Shown: positions 47,881 through 57,061 of the stretch, in pieces
Layout of the letters: the number at the start of each line of letters is the position of its first letter
Numbering within the stretch: position 1 is the first letter of the stretch
Assembly: GCA_002733575.1 (NCBI GenBank)
Contig: NVWB01000017.1
Coordinates: forward strand, 1-59,242
Direction of reading: 5' to 3'
Length of the DNA stretch: 59,242 nucleotides
DNA from: Blastopirellula sp.
GTDB taxonomy: Bacteria > Planctomycetota > Planctomycetia > Pirellulales > Pirellulaceae
The notes under the pieces: generated by a model
Databases searched by the model: none
Told to the model about the DNA's origin: nothing
Seen by the model: the letters and a program-made list of their open reading frames with translations, nothing else
Made by a program: the position numbers and the translations under genes

Positions 47881-49320
47881 CTAGCTAATCAGTTCAGGAA
47901 TTGGATTTCCCTGATCAATCACGGGAGTAGGTCGACCATTGAAGTCTTTGATGAAGATGTTTTTGGCATCAATGCCTAAATGGTGATAGATGGTTGATAA
48001 GAAATCACCTGCGGTGCAAATACGCTCGATGGAATCTTCTCCTCGTTTATCGGTGGCTCCGATAACGCGGCCTGTTTCAATGCCACCGCCAGCCCAGATA
48101 TTGGAAAAGGCACGCGGCCAGTGATCTCTTCCCGGTTGTCTGGTGCCTGCTGGCGCACTCGCATTGCCGGCACCGGTGCTGGGTTGATAACTGATCTTTG
48201 GAGTTCGACCAAACTCACCTGTGACCACCACGAGGACGCGTTTGTCTAAACCACGTTCATAGATATCTTCAATCAATGCAGAAACAGCCTGATCGTAAGC
48301 TTGTGCCCGAAAACGTAGTGCATCAAACACGTGATGGTTCACAGCGTGGTCGTCCCAGTTATTCACCCGACCACACAAAGGGCCACGTAAACTGCTGGTT
48401 AAAACTTCGACACCCGCTTCTACTAATCGCCGTGCCAACAACAGTTGTTGACCCCAACTGTTACGTCCATAACGATCACGCGTGCGGTCATCTTCTTTGC
48501 TCAAGTCAAAGGCTTCTTTGGCTTTCGGGTTGGTTAGCAAGGTCATGGCCTGAGTTTCAAATTCATCCAACGCTTGCAGTTCACCTGCCTGATCAAAGGA
48601 ACGCTCTAGCGTGTCTAATTTTTGTCTCAAGGTCGATCGTCGATTTAAATGATTCGCCTCGGAAGCATCTGTCAGCCCGATGTTCGGCACAACAAAGTTG
48701 GGTTGATTTGGATCTCCAGACACTGAGAAAGGGGAATAGGCATCTCCTAAGTAAGCAGGTCCACTGTAATTCGATAAGGGGCTCACTGCGACATTGATCG
48801 GCAAAGGGTTGCTACGTGGCCCTGCTTTGGATCGCAAGTAATTGGCGACCGACATCCAATCTGGGAACTTCGGTCGCGGTTTATCTCGTGTGTCAGGATC
48901 GCCAGAAAGCATCTGCATTGATCCCGCCGGGTGACCGCCAGCCGTCTGTCGCATCGACCGTAACACGGTAAATTTATCTGCAATTTTTGCCTGCATCGGC
49001 AGCAACTCGGTAAAGTGCATACCGGGCACTTTAGTCGAGATGGTAGAAAACGGCCCACGATACTCACTGCCCGCATCCGGCTTAGGGTCATAAGTATCAA
49101 TGTGCGAACAGCCACCAGGTTTCCAAACCATGATGACCGCTGTTTTTTTATCGGAAGCGGCGGAAGGATTTTCGGCCCGTAGCCGTAGCATGCCTGGAAG
49201 ACTAAGCGAGCCAAAGCCTGCTAGGCCCATTTTCATGAAACTACGCCGACCCATAGGCCCAGGTAAGAAGTTTGCCATGCTCGTACTCATCGCTGATTGG
49301 TTGTTGTTGAATGAATTCAT
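47881..49320 (-). CDS. DUF1501 Tat-exported protein
   Basis: A 479-residue protein of the DUF1501 family (sulfatase/alkaline-phosphatase superfold), abundant in Planctomycetota and always near DUF1549/DUF1553 proteins. A twin-arginine signal is present: MGRRSFMKMGLAGFGSLSLP. Family landmarks in order: VIMVWKPGGCSHIDTYDPKP, MHFTELLPMQAKIADKFTVL, VLRSMRQTAGGHPAGSMQML, DRYGRNSWGQQLLLARRLVE, NWDDHAVNH, and VVVTGEFGRTPKISY with RDHWPRAFSNIWAGGG. The start overlaps the preceding PPC gene by four bases, so the genes are translationally coupled. The biochemical role is not established; a periplasmic partner in polymer breakdown is the usual suggestion. Confidence 0.92.
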   Translation of the reverse strand: MNSFNNNQSAMSTSMANFLPGPMGRRSFMKMGLAGFGSLSLPGMLRLRAENPSAASDKKTAVIMVWKPGGCSHIDTYDPKPDAGSEYRGPFSTISTKVPGMHFTELLPMQAKIADKFTVLRSMRQTAGGHPAGSMQMLSGDPDTRDKPRPKFPDWMSVANYLRSKAGPRSNPLPINVAVSPLSNYSGPAYLGDAYSPFSVSGDPNQPNFVVPNIGLTDASEANHLNRRSTLRQKLDTLERSFDQAGELQALDEFETQAMTLLTNPKAKEAFDLSKEDDRTRDRYGRNSWGQQLLLARRLVEAGVEVLTSSLRGPLCGRVNNWDDHAVNHHVFDALRFRAQAYDQAVSALIEDIYERGLDKRVLVVVTGEFGRTPKISYQPSTGAGNASAPAGTRQPGRDHWPRAFSNIWAGGGIETGRVIGATDKRGEDSIERICTAGDFLSTIYHHLGIDAKNIFIKDFNGRPTPVIDQGNPIPELIS

Positions 49321-51635
49321 TTCTTAACGATCTCCTCCGTGGCTAGTACACGAATTCTGATAGGCTTCGATACCACAATATCGACGATGTCTTTCGGCTT
49401 TGCGGTTGCGGTGGCCGTCTTTAACTTTTTGTCATTCGCCACAACCTTAGCAGCCATTGCCTTATGCTTGGTGGTTGCTGTTTGGGCAAGTTTGTTCGCA
49501 GTCGGCTGATTATCTTTCGAAGCCGATTTAGCAAGCTTGGCTAACGCGAGTGCTTCCTTTTCTAAAGCGGATTCCATCTCTTCTGTTTGTTTCAGTGCAA
49601 TCTCAGCAGCGGCAACAGCTTTCGGGTTGTATTGAAACTTGGCCACGGCACTGCCGTAAAATGCGATTTGATATTCGCCGGGAACTGTTTTTAGTTTGCT
49701 CAAATCAAGGGTGACTTCCGACTTATCGGAATCAAGTGCCAGGTCAAAAGCGGGGTTCTTATCAAAACCAGCCCCAAAGGTTTTTAAGCTGATTTTGTTG
49801 CCCGAGAAATCACTATGCAAGATCGTGGTAAGTGGAATGGTGAGTTTCTGCCCGGCGGTGACTTCCCAGACTTTATCTTCACTCGAAGCGATCGAAACGG
49901 GTGCTTTTTCTGATTCACCGACAGAGACAGGCAGATCGGCCATCAATCGAGGACTAGGGATTTCGCTCCAAGCATTCGGCACCGGCCATGCCATCGAGGC
50001 AAATTCAACAGGACGCGTTACCGGTTTTCCATTGATGCTACTTTTGCCAACAAACACAGCACTGCTCAGTCCTCGTGGTGCGTCTTGATCTGCCGTGACC
50101 AGCATGATTCCACGCGACTTACCCGCTGGTATTTTCAGCCCTGCTGCGGTAACACCACTCGGCAGGTTGCTCATTTCCAAGTTAATCTCTTCATTAAATC
50201 CATCACGCCGAATCACCACTACTTCAATCGGCATTGTAGCGCCACCTCGCAAGGCAATGGGTTTTGACAAAGCGTTGCGGTCGCCGTTACGCAGGGTGAA
50301 GTGAAGGGCCCAACCTACCAGTGCAAAATCTGGTTTGGCTTTACGGACGATCAAGCGATAGACGTTTTTCGGATTGTTGCGGGTGCCGCCAAACAAGTCG
50401 GTAAGTTGCAGTCGATACTTGCCGTCTTCTTTGATTTCCATCTTGCCAAGGATGTCGGTTGAACCAGCATTGTACGGAGGGCCATCGTAAGAGTACCCGT
50501 TGCTAGAAACTTTCACCGGACTGGCAATGTCTGTCAGTTCGACAAGATCAGTGCGTGTTTCATCGGCACCTTCTCCTTTGATTTGCTGCACGACAATTGA
50601 GGGATCGGTCGGAAGCCCTAGCCGCTCGGAAGCAACTTCGATCCACCAGGTTTCCCCTTTTTTGGCCGTAAATTCAAATACATCGACATCGGCCGCAGGA
50701 AAGAAACTGCCCGCAATATCACAGGGCAGGGTGATCTTCTGCGCTTCTGGCTGCTTACTATTGGGCTCAACTTCTTTGGAAGCTGCGTCGTTACTTAATC
50801 CAACCGGAGGCCATGAAAATGAACTGACCGAATGCGTGGATGGCAAGCGGGGAACTGTTTGCCCTGGGGCAGCCTCAGTCAGTGCCAATCGGTAGAAGTA
50901 ATAATTCCCACCGCTGTAGGTTAGTTCGTGAACTTTGATCACATACTTGCCATCGGCCGGGGCAGTAAAGTCGAGTGCTCCGCCACGTCGTTCTACCAGT
51001 AGATCATTCCCTTGTTCATCGGCAATTACAAGCACCGCGTTCAGCTTTGAATCAATGCCCTTCGCTGCACAGTCGACCACAATGCGTTGGTCTTTCTTGG
51101 CTTCAAAAGTGTAGTAGTCAATCGCCTGCTTGGTCATCACCGCATTGCAAAGAGAATTCACGGCAAGTGGCACCGCAGTTTCCAATGTTGTGTTCGTTGT
51201 TGCTCGTGTCGTCTCTGGCAGTGACCCTACATTAAAAGCACGAGAAGAAGAAACACCGAGACGTGTCATCACCCGAGCTTCATAAATTCCGAGCGGACAA
51301 TCTCCTGCAATGGCAACCACATAGACATTAGGAACAACTTCCCCTTTGTCATCGAGTTTCTTTGTGGCGGTAATCCCAGAGTGTGAAAAGCTGAGTCCAT
51401 CTAGGTCTTGAAAATGCTCGCCCGCAATTTTGATTTCCACGGTGGTTCCCACTTGCCCGCCCATCGGCATGGTGGTCATCAAACGAGGCGAAGGCAAGCA
51501 AACCGACTGTGCTTGTGCGATAGAGGAAGCCGAGAAGCAGACTCCCACAGCAACCAGCAGGCTCCATGCCTTTGAGTTGAAGGCGATACGATCATTTTTC
51601 ATCACGAAAGATTGAAACATGACTGACTTTCTCAT
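49317..51635 (-). CDS. Secreted protein with PPC (pre-peptidase C-terminal) domains
   Basis: A 772-residue exported protein. The signal region (KAWSLLVAVGVCFSASSIAQA) lies some 22 residues from the first Met, so the true start may be a Met at 51620 or 51602. An IPT/TIG-like domain comes first (MPMGGQVGTTVEIKIAGEHF). Two PPC-type beta-sandwich domains follow: NAVMTKQAIDYYTFEAKKDQ...DGKYVIKVHELTY near 155-255 and IAGSFFPAADVDVFEFTAKK near 300-425. Beta-rich domains and an Ala/Lys-rich coiled tail (about 670-745) follow. It is the middle gene of a three-gene operon and probably a carbohydrate- or partner-binding subunit. Confidence 0.88.
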   Translation of the reverse strand: MRKSVMFQSFVMKNDRIAFNSKAWSLLVAVGVCFSASSIAQAQSVCLPSPRLMTTMPMGGQVGTTVEIKIAGEHFQDLDGLSFSHSGITATKKLDDKGEVVPNVYVVAIAGDCPLGIYEARVMTRLGVSSSRAFNVGSLPETTRATTNTTLETAVPLAVNSLCNAVMTKQAIDYYTFEAKKDQRIVVDCAAKGIDSKLNAVLVIADEQGNDLLVERRGGALDFTAPADGKYVIKVHELTYSGGNYYFYRLALTEAAPGQTVPRLPSTHSVSSFSWPPVGLSNDAASKEVEPNSKQPEAQKITLPCDIAGSFFPAADVDVFEFTAKKGETWWIEVASERLGLPTDPSIVVQQIKGEGADETRTDLVELTDIASPVKVSSNGYSYDGPPYNAGSTDILGKMEIKEDGKYRLQLTDLFGGTRNNPKNVYRLIVRKAKPDFALVGWALHFTLRNGDRNALSKPIALRGGATMPIEVVVIRRDGFNEEINLEMSNLPSGVTAAGLKIPAGKSRGIMLVTADQDAPRGLSSAVFVGKSSINGKPVTRPVEFASMAWPVPNAWSEIPSPRLMADLPVSVGESEKAPVSIASSEDKVWEVTAGQKLTIPLTTILHSDFSGNKISLKTFGAGFDKNPAFDLALDSDKSEVTLDLSKLKTVPGEYQIAFYGSAVAKFQYNPKAVAAAEIALKQTEEMESALEKEALALAKLAKSASKDNQPTANKLAQTATTKHKAMAAKVVANDKKLKTATATAKPKDIVDIVVSKPIRIRVLATEEIVKK

Positions 51636-51640
51636 TCGTT

Positions 51641-53911
51641 CTAGTGGTTAAACAGGAATTCCTTGGCATTAATCAACGCCCAGATTAGATCTTGATAGTT
51701 CTGATGGGCCGCCTTGCTGGCATTGATCGGTTTGCCTGTGTAATCAACAACTGGCTGATTCAGGTATTCCAGGGCCGTATTGAGTTCATCCGTACTTGGC
51801 TTTCTGGCAAAAGCTGTGAGGTACAATCCAGTAATTTTCTCTTCTGCCGGTAGCTCGGATTTTGCCAGAATAGCGGCCCGACCTGACCCTGATGCAAGTT
51901 TTGATTTTAGCTCCGTTGAATTAATTAAATGCAAGCTTTGCGCCAGGCTAGAAGACTGAACGCGTTCGCATTCGCAAACACTGGAGTTATCAGGGCGTCC
52001 AAAAACTTTCAACAGTGCAGAGGCTTTGTTGTAACTATTGTCAGGCAAGGCAATCGCTCTAGTTCCAGCAGGCAAGTTGGCAAACTTGGTAGTAGTTCCA
52101 GTAAGATCATCAATCGAATCCAACAGAACTTCGGCCTGTAAGCGACGCGGATAATAGCGAGAGTAATTCTGTCGGTCGGCCAAGTTATGTTCATTCGAAA
52201 AGGCACTTAATTGATAAGCACTCGACCGTGTAATCACTCGGACCAAATCTTTCAGATCAAATCCGCTCTCAATGAAATGCTGTTCCAAAGCGGATAATAA
52301 TTCGGGGTTGGTCGGAGGGTTCGTATCTCGAATATCATCTTCTGGCTCGATCAACCCTCGTTTGAAGAAATGCTTCCAATAACGGTTGACCAGTGCCTTG
52401 GCAAAGAAAGGGTTCTCTTTGTTGCTCATCCAATCGGCCAGTCGCAAGCGAGGGTCTTCATCGGGTGAAATCTCGCCAACGTCATCGCCAAATGCGGCCG
52501 GTTTTAACAAGAGGCCCGTCTTCACATTTTTGGCCGTGGCAATTCCACGCTTATGGAAAATCAAGTCTTCACCACGTATACCAGTTGGCTTACGACCCAC
52601 CTGAGTAAAGAAGGCGGAAAGGCTATAGTAGTCGTCTTGGCTCCAACGCTCGAACGGATGATGGTGGCATTGGGCACACTGCATGCGGACACCTAAAAAC
52701 AGTTGAGCAACATCTTCTAATTGTTGCTTAGGGTCTTTGACGCGTTTGTACCAAGCAACCGGCGGGTTGCCGATCACTGTGCCAGTGGCCGCTAAAAGCT
52801 CGCGTACAATTTGATCATACGGTGCATTGGCAAGCAGGCTATCGCGTATCCAAGCATGAAATGCAAAGTTGGATGTAATATCGCTCGCGTCATCTCGACG
52901 GTTCTTTAACAGCGAAGTCCACTTGTTGGCAAAAAAGTCGGCATAGGCCGGGCTGCGTAGTAAACGATCAATCACTTGATCACGTTTGTCGCTGTCGGTG
53001 CTTGCCAAGAAAGCCGTGGTCTCTTCGTCTGTTGGAAGTCGGCCTGCAATATCAAGCGAAACACGACGCAAGAAGATCGAATCATCACAAACGTCAGATG
53101 TTGGAATCCCAAGCTCTTTCAAATTCGCAAACACATGCTTGTCAACAAAGTTTTTCTCCGGGGGCAGATTATCAACTGTTGCCCCTACAGGAACCGCTGC
53201 CGTGAACACAGCAATTTGCCCTTGATAACGAACCATCACGGCCACTTTACCAGGGATGTCTTGAACCAGCACTAGACCTGTTTCGTTGACCTCGGCCATT
53301 GCCTCGGCGTTTGATTCAAACAATGCGGTTTGTGTTACATCACGCGTCGTGCCGTCTGAATAGGTTGCCACTGCCTTGAGTTGTTGGGTCTCGTGCATTT
53401 TAAGTATTCCACGAGCCGGCTGAACTTCAACCGAGACCAACTCCACTTCCTGGTCATGCGAGAATTGTGTCCCTTGTTCTATCCATTGGCGAAGCACCGA
53501 GAACTCTTCCGACTGCTTGGCAAGTCGAACTCCACCGCCATGTGGTTGATCGCCGACTGCTTTCGCCAGGAACAGGCTCTTCTCAGGCACCGAATGAAAG
53601 ACCCGGCGACCTCGGCCTTGCTTCACAATACTTTCATAATCTTCCAGAGGTTCAAATCCTAACAGCGAGAGTTGAAACCCATTTTGACCGCCCCCAGCTT
53701 TCGCATGACAAACGCCCGTGTTGCAACCCGCTTTGGTCAAAACTGGCATCACGTCGTTGACAAAGCTAATCGCTCGGGAAGACTCACCCTGTTCATCTGC
53801 CCCCTGCTCAACAGCAAGACAAGGCAATTGAATCATCAGAAGACCAACCACAAAACAAAATTTGCGACACAATCGAGAATGCCGCGATGGCGGATGATTG
53901 AAGAGGCCCAT
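51641..53911 (-). CDS. Planctomycete cytochrome-like protein, BIG2-like, DUF1549 and DUF1553 domains
   Basis: A 756-residue exported protein with signal sequence (FCFVVGLLMIQLPCLAVEQG). An N-terminal cytochrome-like segment (MPVLTKAGCNTGVCHAKAGG) has a CX4CH rather than a CX2CH motif, as in a DUF1549 subgroup. A bacterial Ig-like domain (about 155-245) follows. DUF1549 is about 255-460 (IFLRRVSLDIAGRLPTDEET, then MQCAQCHHHPFERWSQDDYY with a canonical CxxCH). DUF1553 is about 490-735 (KALVNRYWKHFFKRGLIEPE, DLVRVITRSSAYQLS, YYPRRLQAEVLLDSIDDLTG). It is first in the operon. It likely handles electrons or binds haem at the cell surface during polysaccharide use; this is inference from the family. 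Confidence 0.92.
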   Translation of the reverse strand: MGLFNHPPSRHSRLCRKFCFVVGLLMIQLPCLAVEQGADEQGESSRAISFVNDVMPVLTKAGCNTGVCHAKAGGGQNGFQLSLLGFEPLEDYESIVKQGRGRRVFHSVPEKSLFLAKAVGDQPHGGGVRLAKQSEEFSVLRQWIEQGTQFSHDQEVELVSVEVQPARGILKMHETQQLKAVATYSDGTTRDVTQTALFESNAEAMAEVNETGLVLVQDIPGKVAVMVRYQGQIAVFTAAVPVGATVDNLPPEKNFVDKHVFANLKELGIPTSDVCDDSIFLRRVSLDIAGRLPTDEETTAFLASTDSDKRDQVIDRLLRSPAYADFFANKWTSLLKNRRDDASDITSNFAFHAWIRDSLLANAPYDQIVRELLAATGTVIGNPPVAWYKRVKDPKQQLEDVAQLFLGVRMQCAQCHHHPFERWSQDDYYSLSAFFTQVGRKPTGIRGEDLIFHKRGIATAKNVKTGLLLKPAAFGDDVGEISPDEDPRLRLADWMSNKENPFFAKALVNRYWKHFFKRGLIEPEDDIRDTNPPTNPELLSALEQHFIESGFDLKDLVRVITRSSAYQLSAFSNEHNLADRQNYSRYYPRRLQAEVLLDSIDDLTGTTTKFANLPAGTRAIALPDNSYNKASALLKVFGRPDNSSVCECERVQSSSLAQSLHLINSTELKSKLASGSGRAAILAKSELPAEEKITGLYLTAFARKPSTDELNTALEYLNQPVVDYTGKPINASKAAHQNYQDLIWALINAKEFLFNH

Positions 53912-54134
53912 ATCGTTTACCGGATGTAGTTTGGAAGGAAGAGGTTTAGTGAGCGCAAACGGCCCACAAACCTGTCAGTGAGGAAGGTATGTGTATTATA
54001 ACCCTATAATAATAACTTATCAACCGTAAAAGAGACCTGTTTAAAGGGGGATAGAAGCCAGAAATCTCGCAAGACGCCAGGCCATCAAATGCCTTGACTG
54101 TAGGCAAACAGGGGGAGTTTGATGGGTAGAAGCA

Positions 54135-55403
54135 CTAGGTTTGTTGATAGGTTGTCGCTGTCGTCCTGCAATCAGAACAAATAAACGCGTAGTAGATGCC
54201 TTCGCTGTTTTCTTCAATATCTTCGCGGTCAACTTGAAAGATGAACATCATTGACTGTTTGCACTTCGGGCACTTTGGATAAGCAGAACCCTGAACCCAA
54301 GTAGGCAGGCCACCCAATTGAGAAAAACTTGTTGGCAAACATGGGCTACACGCCATATACGGAGATCGAAAACCAGAGGCAGTGAGACAGTCTTCTGGTA
54401 ATCTTCCCCAAGAGTCTCCATCATCGGGCAAGTATTCTGGTCTTATGTTATCTGACGCCCATTCTGTATCTCCCTTTTTATTATAAACTCCATATACATT
54501 TGAGGAGTAAGCGGTACAAACCTCACACGTACTAACCTGAAATTTATCCAATTCGTTCAGGTTGTAAAACGATAAATACTCGGACCTTAATTCCACCAAG
54601 TTGATCAAACTCAGATTACACCAAGGACATTGATCTGCTCGCTGTGAAATTGCAATGATGTCTTCCGGACTCTGCTCCTCCTTCTTCACAAGTTTTACAC
54701 ATTTCTCAAAAAAGAGATCTCTCCGTTTTCCCTTTGCACCTAACTCCCATCCAGCTTCCTGAGAGTAATCTTCAGGCGGAATATAGAGTTCATTTTTCCA
54801 AGCAGGCGGAGAATTTCTCCATTGGTCAAATAAATTCACAACTGCATCGTCGCCAATCCAAGCAAGTGCCAGAAGAATAAAGTTGCGATTATCTGAATCT
54901 ATATCGACCAATTCAATGAGTGCGTCTCTCACATCACTTGGTGAATTCTTAAATACTTCAGGATCATGAAAGAGGTGATATTCGATGCAATAGCGTAAAC
55001 AGGAATCGAGATTTGCTTCGGTGAAAAAGGTCAAGCAGAGGGCTATCTCCATCGCTTTCTCTGAAAAATCCACATCCAGTAGAGTCAATAAGTAATCAGT
55101 TGTTCTTGCTAACTCCTCCTCATTCATCGAGGCATAAACATCTTCCGTTGGTGTAGAGCATGGAATCCAATGAACCATTGGATCATATTTCCGCTTCTTA
55201 TGTATCAATTTGACGATCTCAACGGGATCAGTGATTCCTTCAAAATCGTTAACCTCTTTCCTATTCGCTTTGATAAACGCCGCCTTCTCTTTTCTGGCAA
55301 TCTCTCGCACACAAGGCATACATAATCCATTATTATCAGTAGCTGTAGTAAGAAGTATCATGTTTGAACATGCTTCATTCTTACACTCAACTCGATCAAC
55401 CAT
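54135..55403 (-). CDS. Zinc-ribbon protein with DUF1963-like C-terminus
   Basis: A 422-residue cytoplasmic protein of unknown function. An N-terminal Cys pair set (VECKNEACSNM, then GLCMPCVREIARKE) makes a zinc finger. A helical HEAT-like middle follows (about residues 90-260: DYLLTLLDVDFSEKAMEIAL, DIDSDNRNFILLALAWIGDD). The second half contains CPWCNLSLINL, CEVCTAYSS and a closing QLGGLPTWVQGSAYPKCPKC...MMFIFQVDRED...FICSDC. That last block is the DUF1963/YwqG pattern known from polymorphic-toxin immunity proteins and related proteins. No toxin gene is adjacent. It stands alone between the cytochrome operon and a repeat-rich gap. Confidence 0.75.
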   Translation of the reverse strand: MVDRVECKNEACSNMILLTTATDNNGLCMPCVREIARKEKAAFIKANRKEVNDFEGITDPVEIVKLIHKKRKYDPMVHWIPCSTPTEDVYASMNEEELARTTDYLLTLLDVDFSEKAMEIALCLTFFTEANLDSCLRYCIEYHLFHDPEVFKNSPSDVRDALIELVDIDSDNRNFILLALAWIGDDAVVNLFDQWRNSPPAWKNELYIPPEDYSQEAGWELGAKGKRRDLFFEKCVKLVKKEEQSPEDIIAISQRADQCPWCNLSLINLVELRSEYLSFYNLNELDKFQVSTCEVCTAYSSNVYGVYNKKGDTEWASDNIRPEYLPDDGDSWGRLPEDCLTASGFRSPYMACSPCLPTSFSQLGGLPTWVQGSAYPKCPKCKQSMMFIFQVDREDIEENSEGIYYAFICSDCRTTATTYQQT

Positions 55404-55519
55404 ATGTTTCCTACCTACAGTAAAATTGCCTCGTACAATAGCTTCTCTGTGGCCTTAGTATACAGCATGAAATTCAATATACACATACATCGGGTACCCC
55501 AGTTTGCTCGCATACTGGG

Positions 55520-55562
55520 CCTGAAGCATGTTTTTGCCGATTAGGCAAAAGCATGCTTCAGG
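55520..55562. repeat. REP-like palindrome, type 3, copy 1
   Basis: A long hairpin: CCTGAAGCATG pairs perfectly with CATGCTTCAGG, and inside it TTTTGCC pairs with GGCAAAA around loop GATTA. Only one mismatch (T/G) interrupts 18 pairs. The core CATGCTT...AAGCATG recurs at 55705. Confidence 0.75.
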
Positions 55563-55704
55563 TCTACCAATAGGTTTAACTCAAACGATGCACCTTGGCA
55601 AATGGACCGGACTCTGTTTTAAAGATTGATCGTGAATCTGTTCCAATACTGACGAATCTTGATGATCAGATTGATTCAGAATTGTTTAATTGATTTGAAA
55701 GAAA

Positions 55705-55733
55705 CATGCTTATGCCTAGCGGCAAAAAGCATG
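55705..55733. repeat. REP-like palindrome, type 3, copy 2
   Basis: A shorter relative of the preceding palindrome: CATGCTT/AAGCATG as the outer stem, TGCC/GGCA as the inner stem and loop TAGC. It is followed by GGCACCCTGGCCA, itself partly palindromic (TGGC/GCCA). Confidence 0.65.
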
Positions 55734-56178
55734 GCACCCTGGCCAACTTAAAAAATTTCTAACCCCACAAGCCTTACATCCATTTTGTAAACTGAACCAG
55801 GGCTTCGAGTTTTATTTTGTGTGGAAAGTTCTGGAGGAATTTACAAGTGATCAATCATTCAATTGCGAATTTAGAGGCGTTTCTACTGGGGGGAAAGGTC
55901 CGGTTTTTCGACGTTAGAAAACGTGCGACTTGGCCATTTGTCCATGGACGAAAATACATCCATTGGCTAATTTTTGACCAAGGATTTTTTCGGAGAATAA
56001 GGAGTCCTTGCAAGTCGTTTGATGGCAACACTTACAACGACCTGAAATTCGGTCGGGAGGGCAGCCAATGCTCTCACTGCGAAGTCAAAAGTAGTCCACT
56101 GGACGTATTCAGTCCCAGTAGAGGGGTTTTTATGAAAACTTAGCCATTGGACTACTTTCGATCTCTAACGGCTGGCAA

Positions 56179-57054
56179 TTAAACCTTCGCCAGCCCGGCG
56201 TTTTTCATAATCGAAATTGTGGCTTCTGATTTGTTCAATACATAGAAGTGTAACCCTGGCACTCCGTTGGAGATCAAATCTTCGACTTGTCGGCTGGCGT
56301 GTTGAACACCGACTTCAGAATGCCATACGGCGTCTTCTGGTTTTTGGCTGAGTTCATCCAGTAAACTTTGTGGCACTTTGGCGCCGCACATGTTGGCGAT
56401 TCTTTTAATTTGTGGCAAGCTGGCAACTGGGAAGATGCCTGGCACAATCGGAATTTGAATTCCGGCTTTCTCACACCGTTCGCGAAAGTTGTAATAGTCC
56501 GCATTATCAAAAAACAACTGCGTCATTATCACATCGGCGCCGGCATCGACTTTGCGTTTTAAGTTCTCTAAGTCGATATCAGCGTTGGGAGCTTCCAAAT
56601 GAGTTTCAGGGTACCCTGCAACTGCGATGCCTAATTGTGAGAATTCGGCTTGAATCAAATCGACCAGTTCATTGGCGTAACGCAAGCCATTAGGGTCTGG
56701 CACAAAGTTGGTTTCGCCTTGTGGTGGATCACCCCGCAGGGCCACGATGTAATCAATCCCACGATCAATGGCTTCGGTCAAGTAACCACGCAATTCATCA
56801 ACGCTGGAACCAACACAAGTTAGGTGCGAAGCGACTGGAACTCCATGTGTGGCTTTGACAGCCGAAACGATGTCGAGTGTTTTGGTGCGTGTCGACCCGC
56901 CTGCTCCGTAGGTGCAGGTTATGTAGTTGGGAGAAAACTCCATCAACTTTTCGACATTCGAGTGTAAAGCCTTGTCTCCTTTTTCGGTCTTCGGGGGGAA
57001 GAGTTCAAACGAGACACCTAATTTATTATCAGTATAGTAGTCAGCTAGTTTCAT
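56179..57054 (-). CDS. metF: Methylenetetrahydrofolate reductase
   Basis: A 291-residue FAD enzyme that reduces 5,10-methylenetetrahydrofolate to 5-methyltetrahydrofolate for methionine synthesis. The start is set at the ATG at 57054 (MKLADYYTDN), since the longer frame from 57099 overlaps the neighbour. Visible MetF features are SFELFPPKTEKG with the catalytic Glu, NYITCTYGAGGSTR, VASHLTCVGSS, YIVALRGDPPQG (FAD site), VAGYPETHLEAPN and IMTQLFFDNADYYNFRERCE. The end VPGLHFYVLNKSEATISIMK is standard. Length matches E. coli MetF (296). It lies seven bases after the GlmU-like gene on the same strand. Confidence 0.95.
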   Translation of the reverse strand: MKLADYYTDNKLGVSFELFPPKTEKGDKALHSNVEKLMEFSPNYITCTYGAGGSTRTKTLDIVSAVKATHGVPVASHLTCVGSSVDELRGYLTEAIDRGIDYIVALRGDPPQGETNFVPDPNGLRYANELVDLIQAEFSQLGIAVAGYPETHLEAPNADIDLENLKRKVDAGADVIMTQLFFDNADYYNFRERCEKAGIQIPIVPGIFPVASLPQIKRIANMCGAKVPQSLLDELSQKPEDAVWHSEVGVQHASRQVEDLISNGVPGLHFYVLNKSEATISIMKNAGLAKV

Positions 57055-57061
57055 GCTTATC

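Larger units (their letters stand above)
55404..56178. other. Repeat-rich intergenic region
   Basis: No gene is supported. A plus-strand frame at 55817-56143 (108 codons) has no ribosome-binding site, no family features and no conservation signal visible to me. Palindromes are listed separately. A further perfect 11-bp inverted repeat, AAAGTAGTCCA (56088-56098) with TGGACTACTTT (56148-56158), lies just past the metF stop and could act as its terminator. Confidence 0.5.

Noticed and set aside
49696..50895. Several plus-strand frames of 60-131 codons opposite the PPC and cytochrome operon
   Set aside because: They lie entirely antisense to well-supported family members and lack features of their own.
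53630..53670. Short T-arm-like sequence (AGGTTCAAATCCTAA) suggesting a tRNA
   Set aside because: It is inside the DUF1549 coding sequence and has no acceptor or anticodon stems around it.
55817..56143. 108-codon plus-strand frame
   Set aside because: No ribosome-binding site, no domain, poor composition, embedded in a repeat-rich gap.
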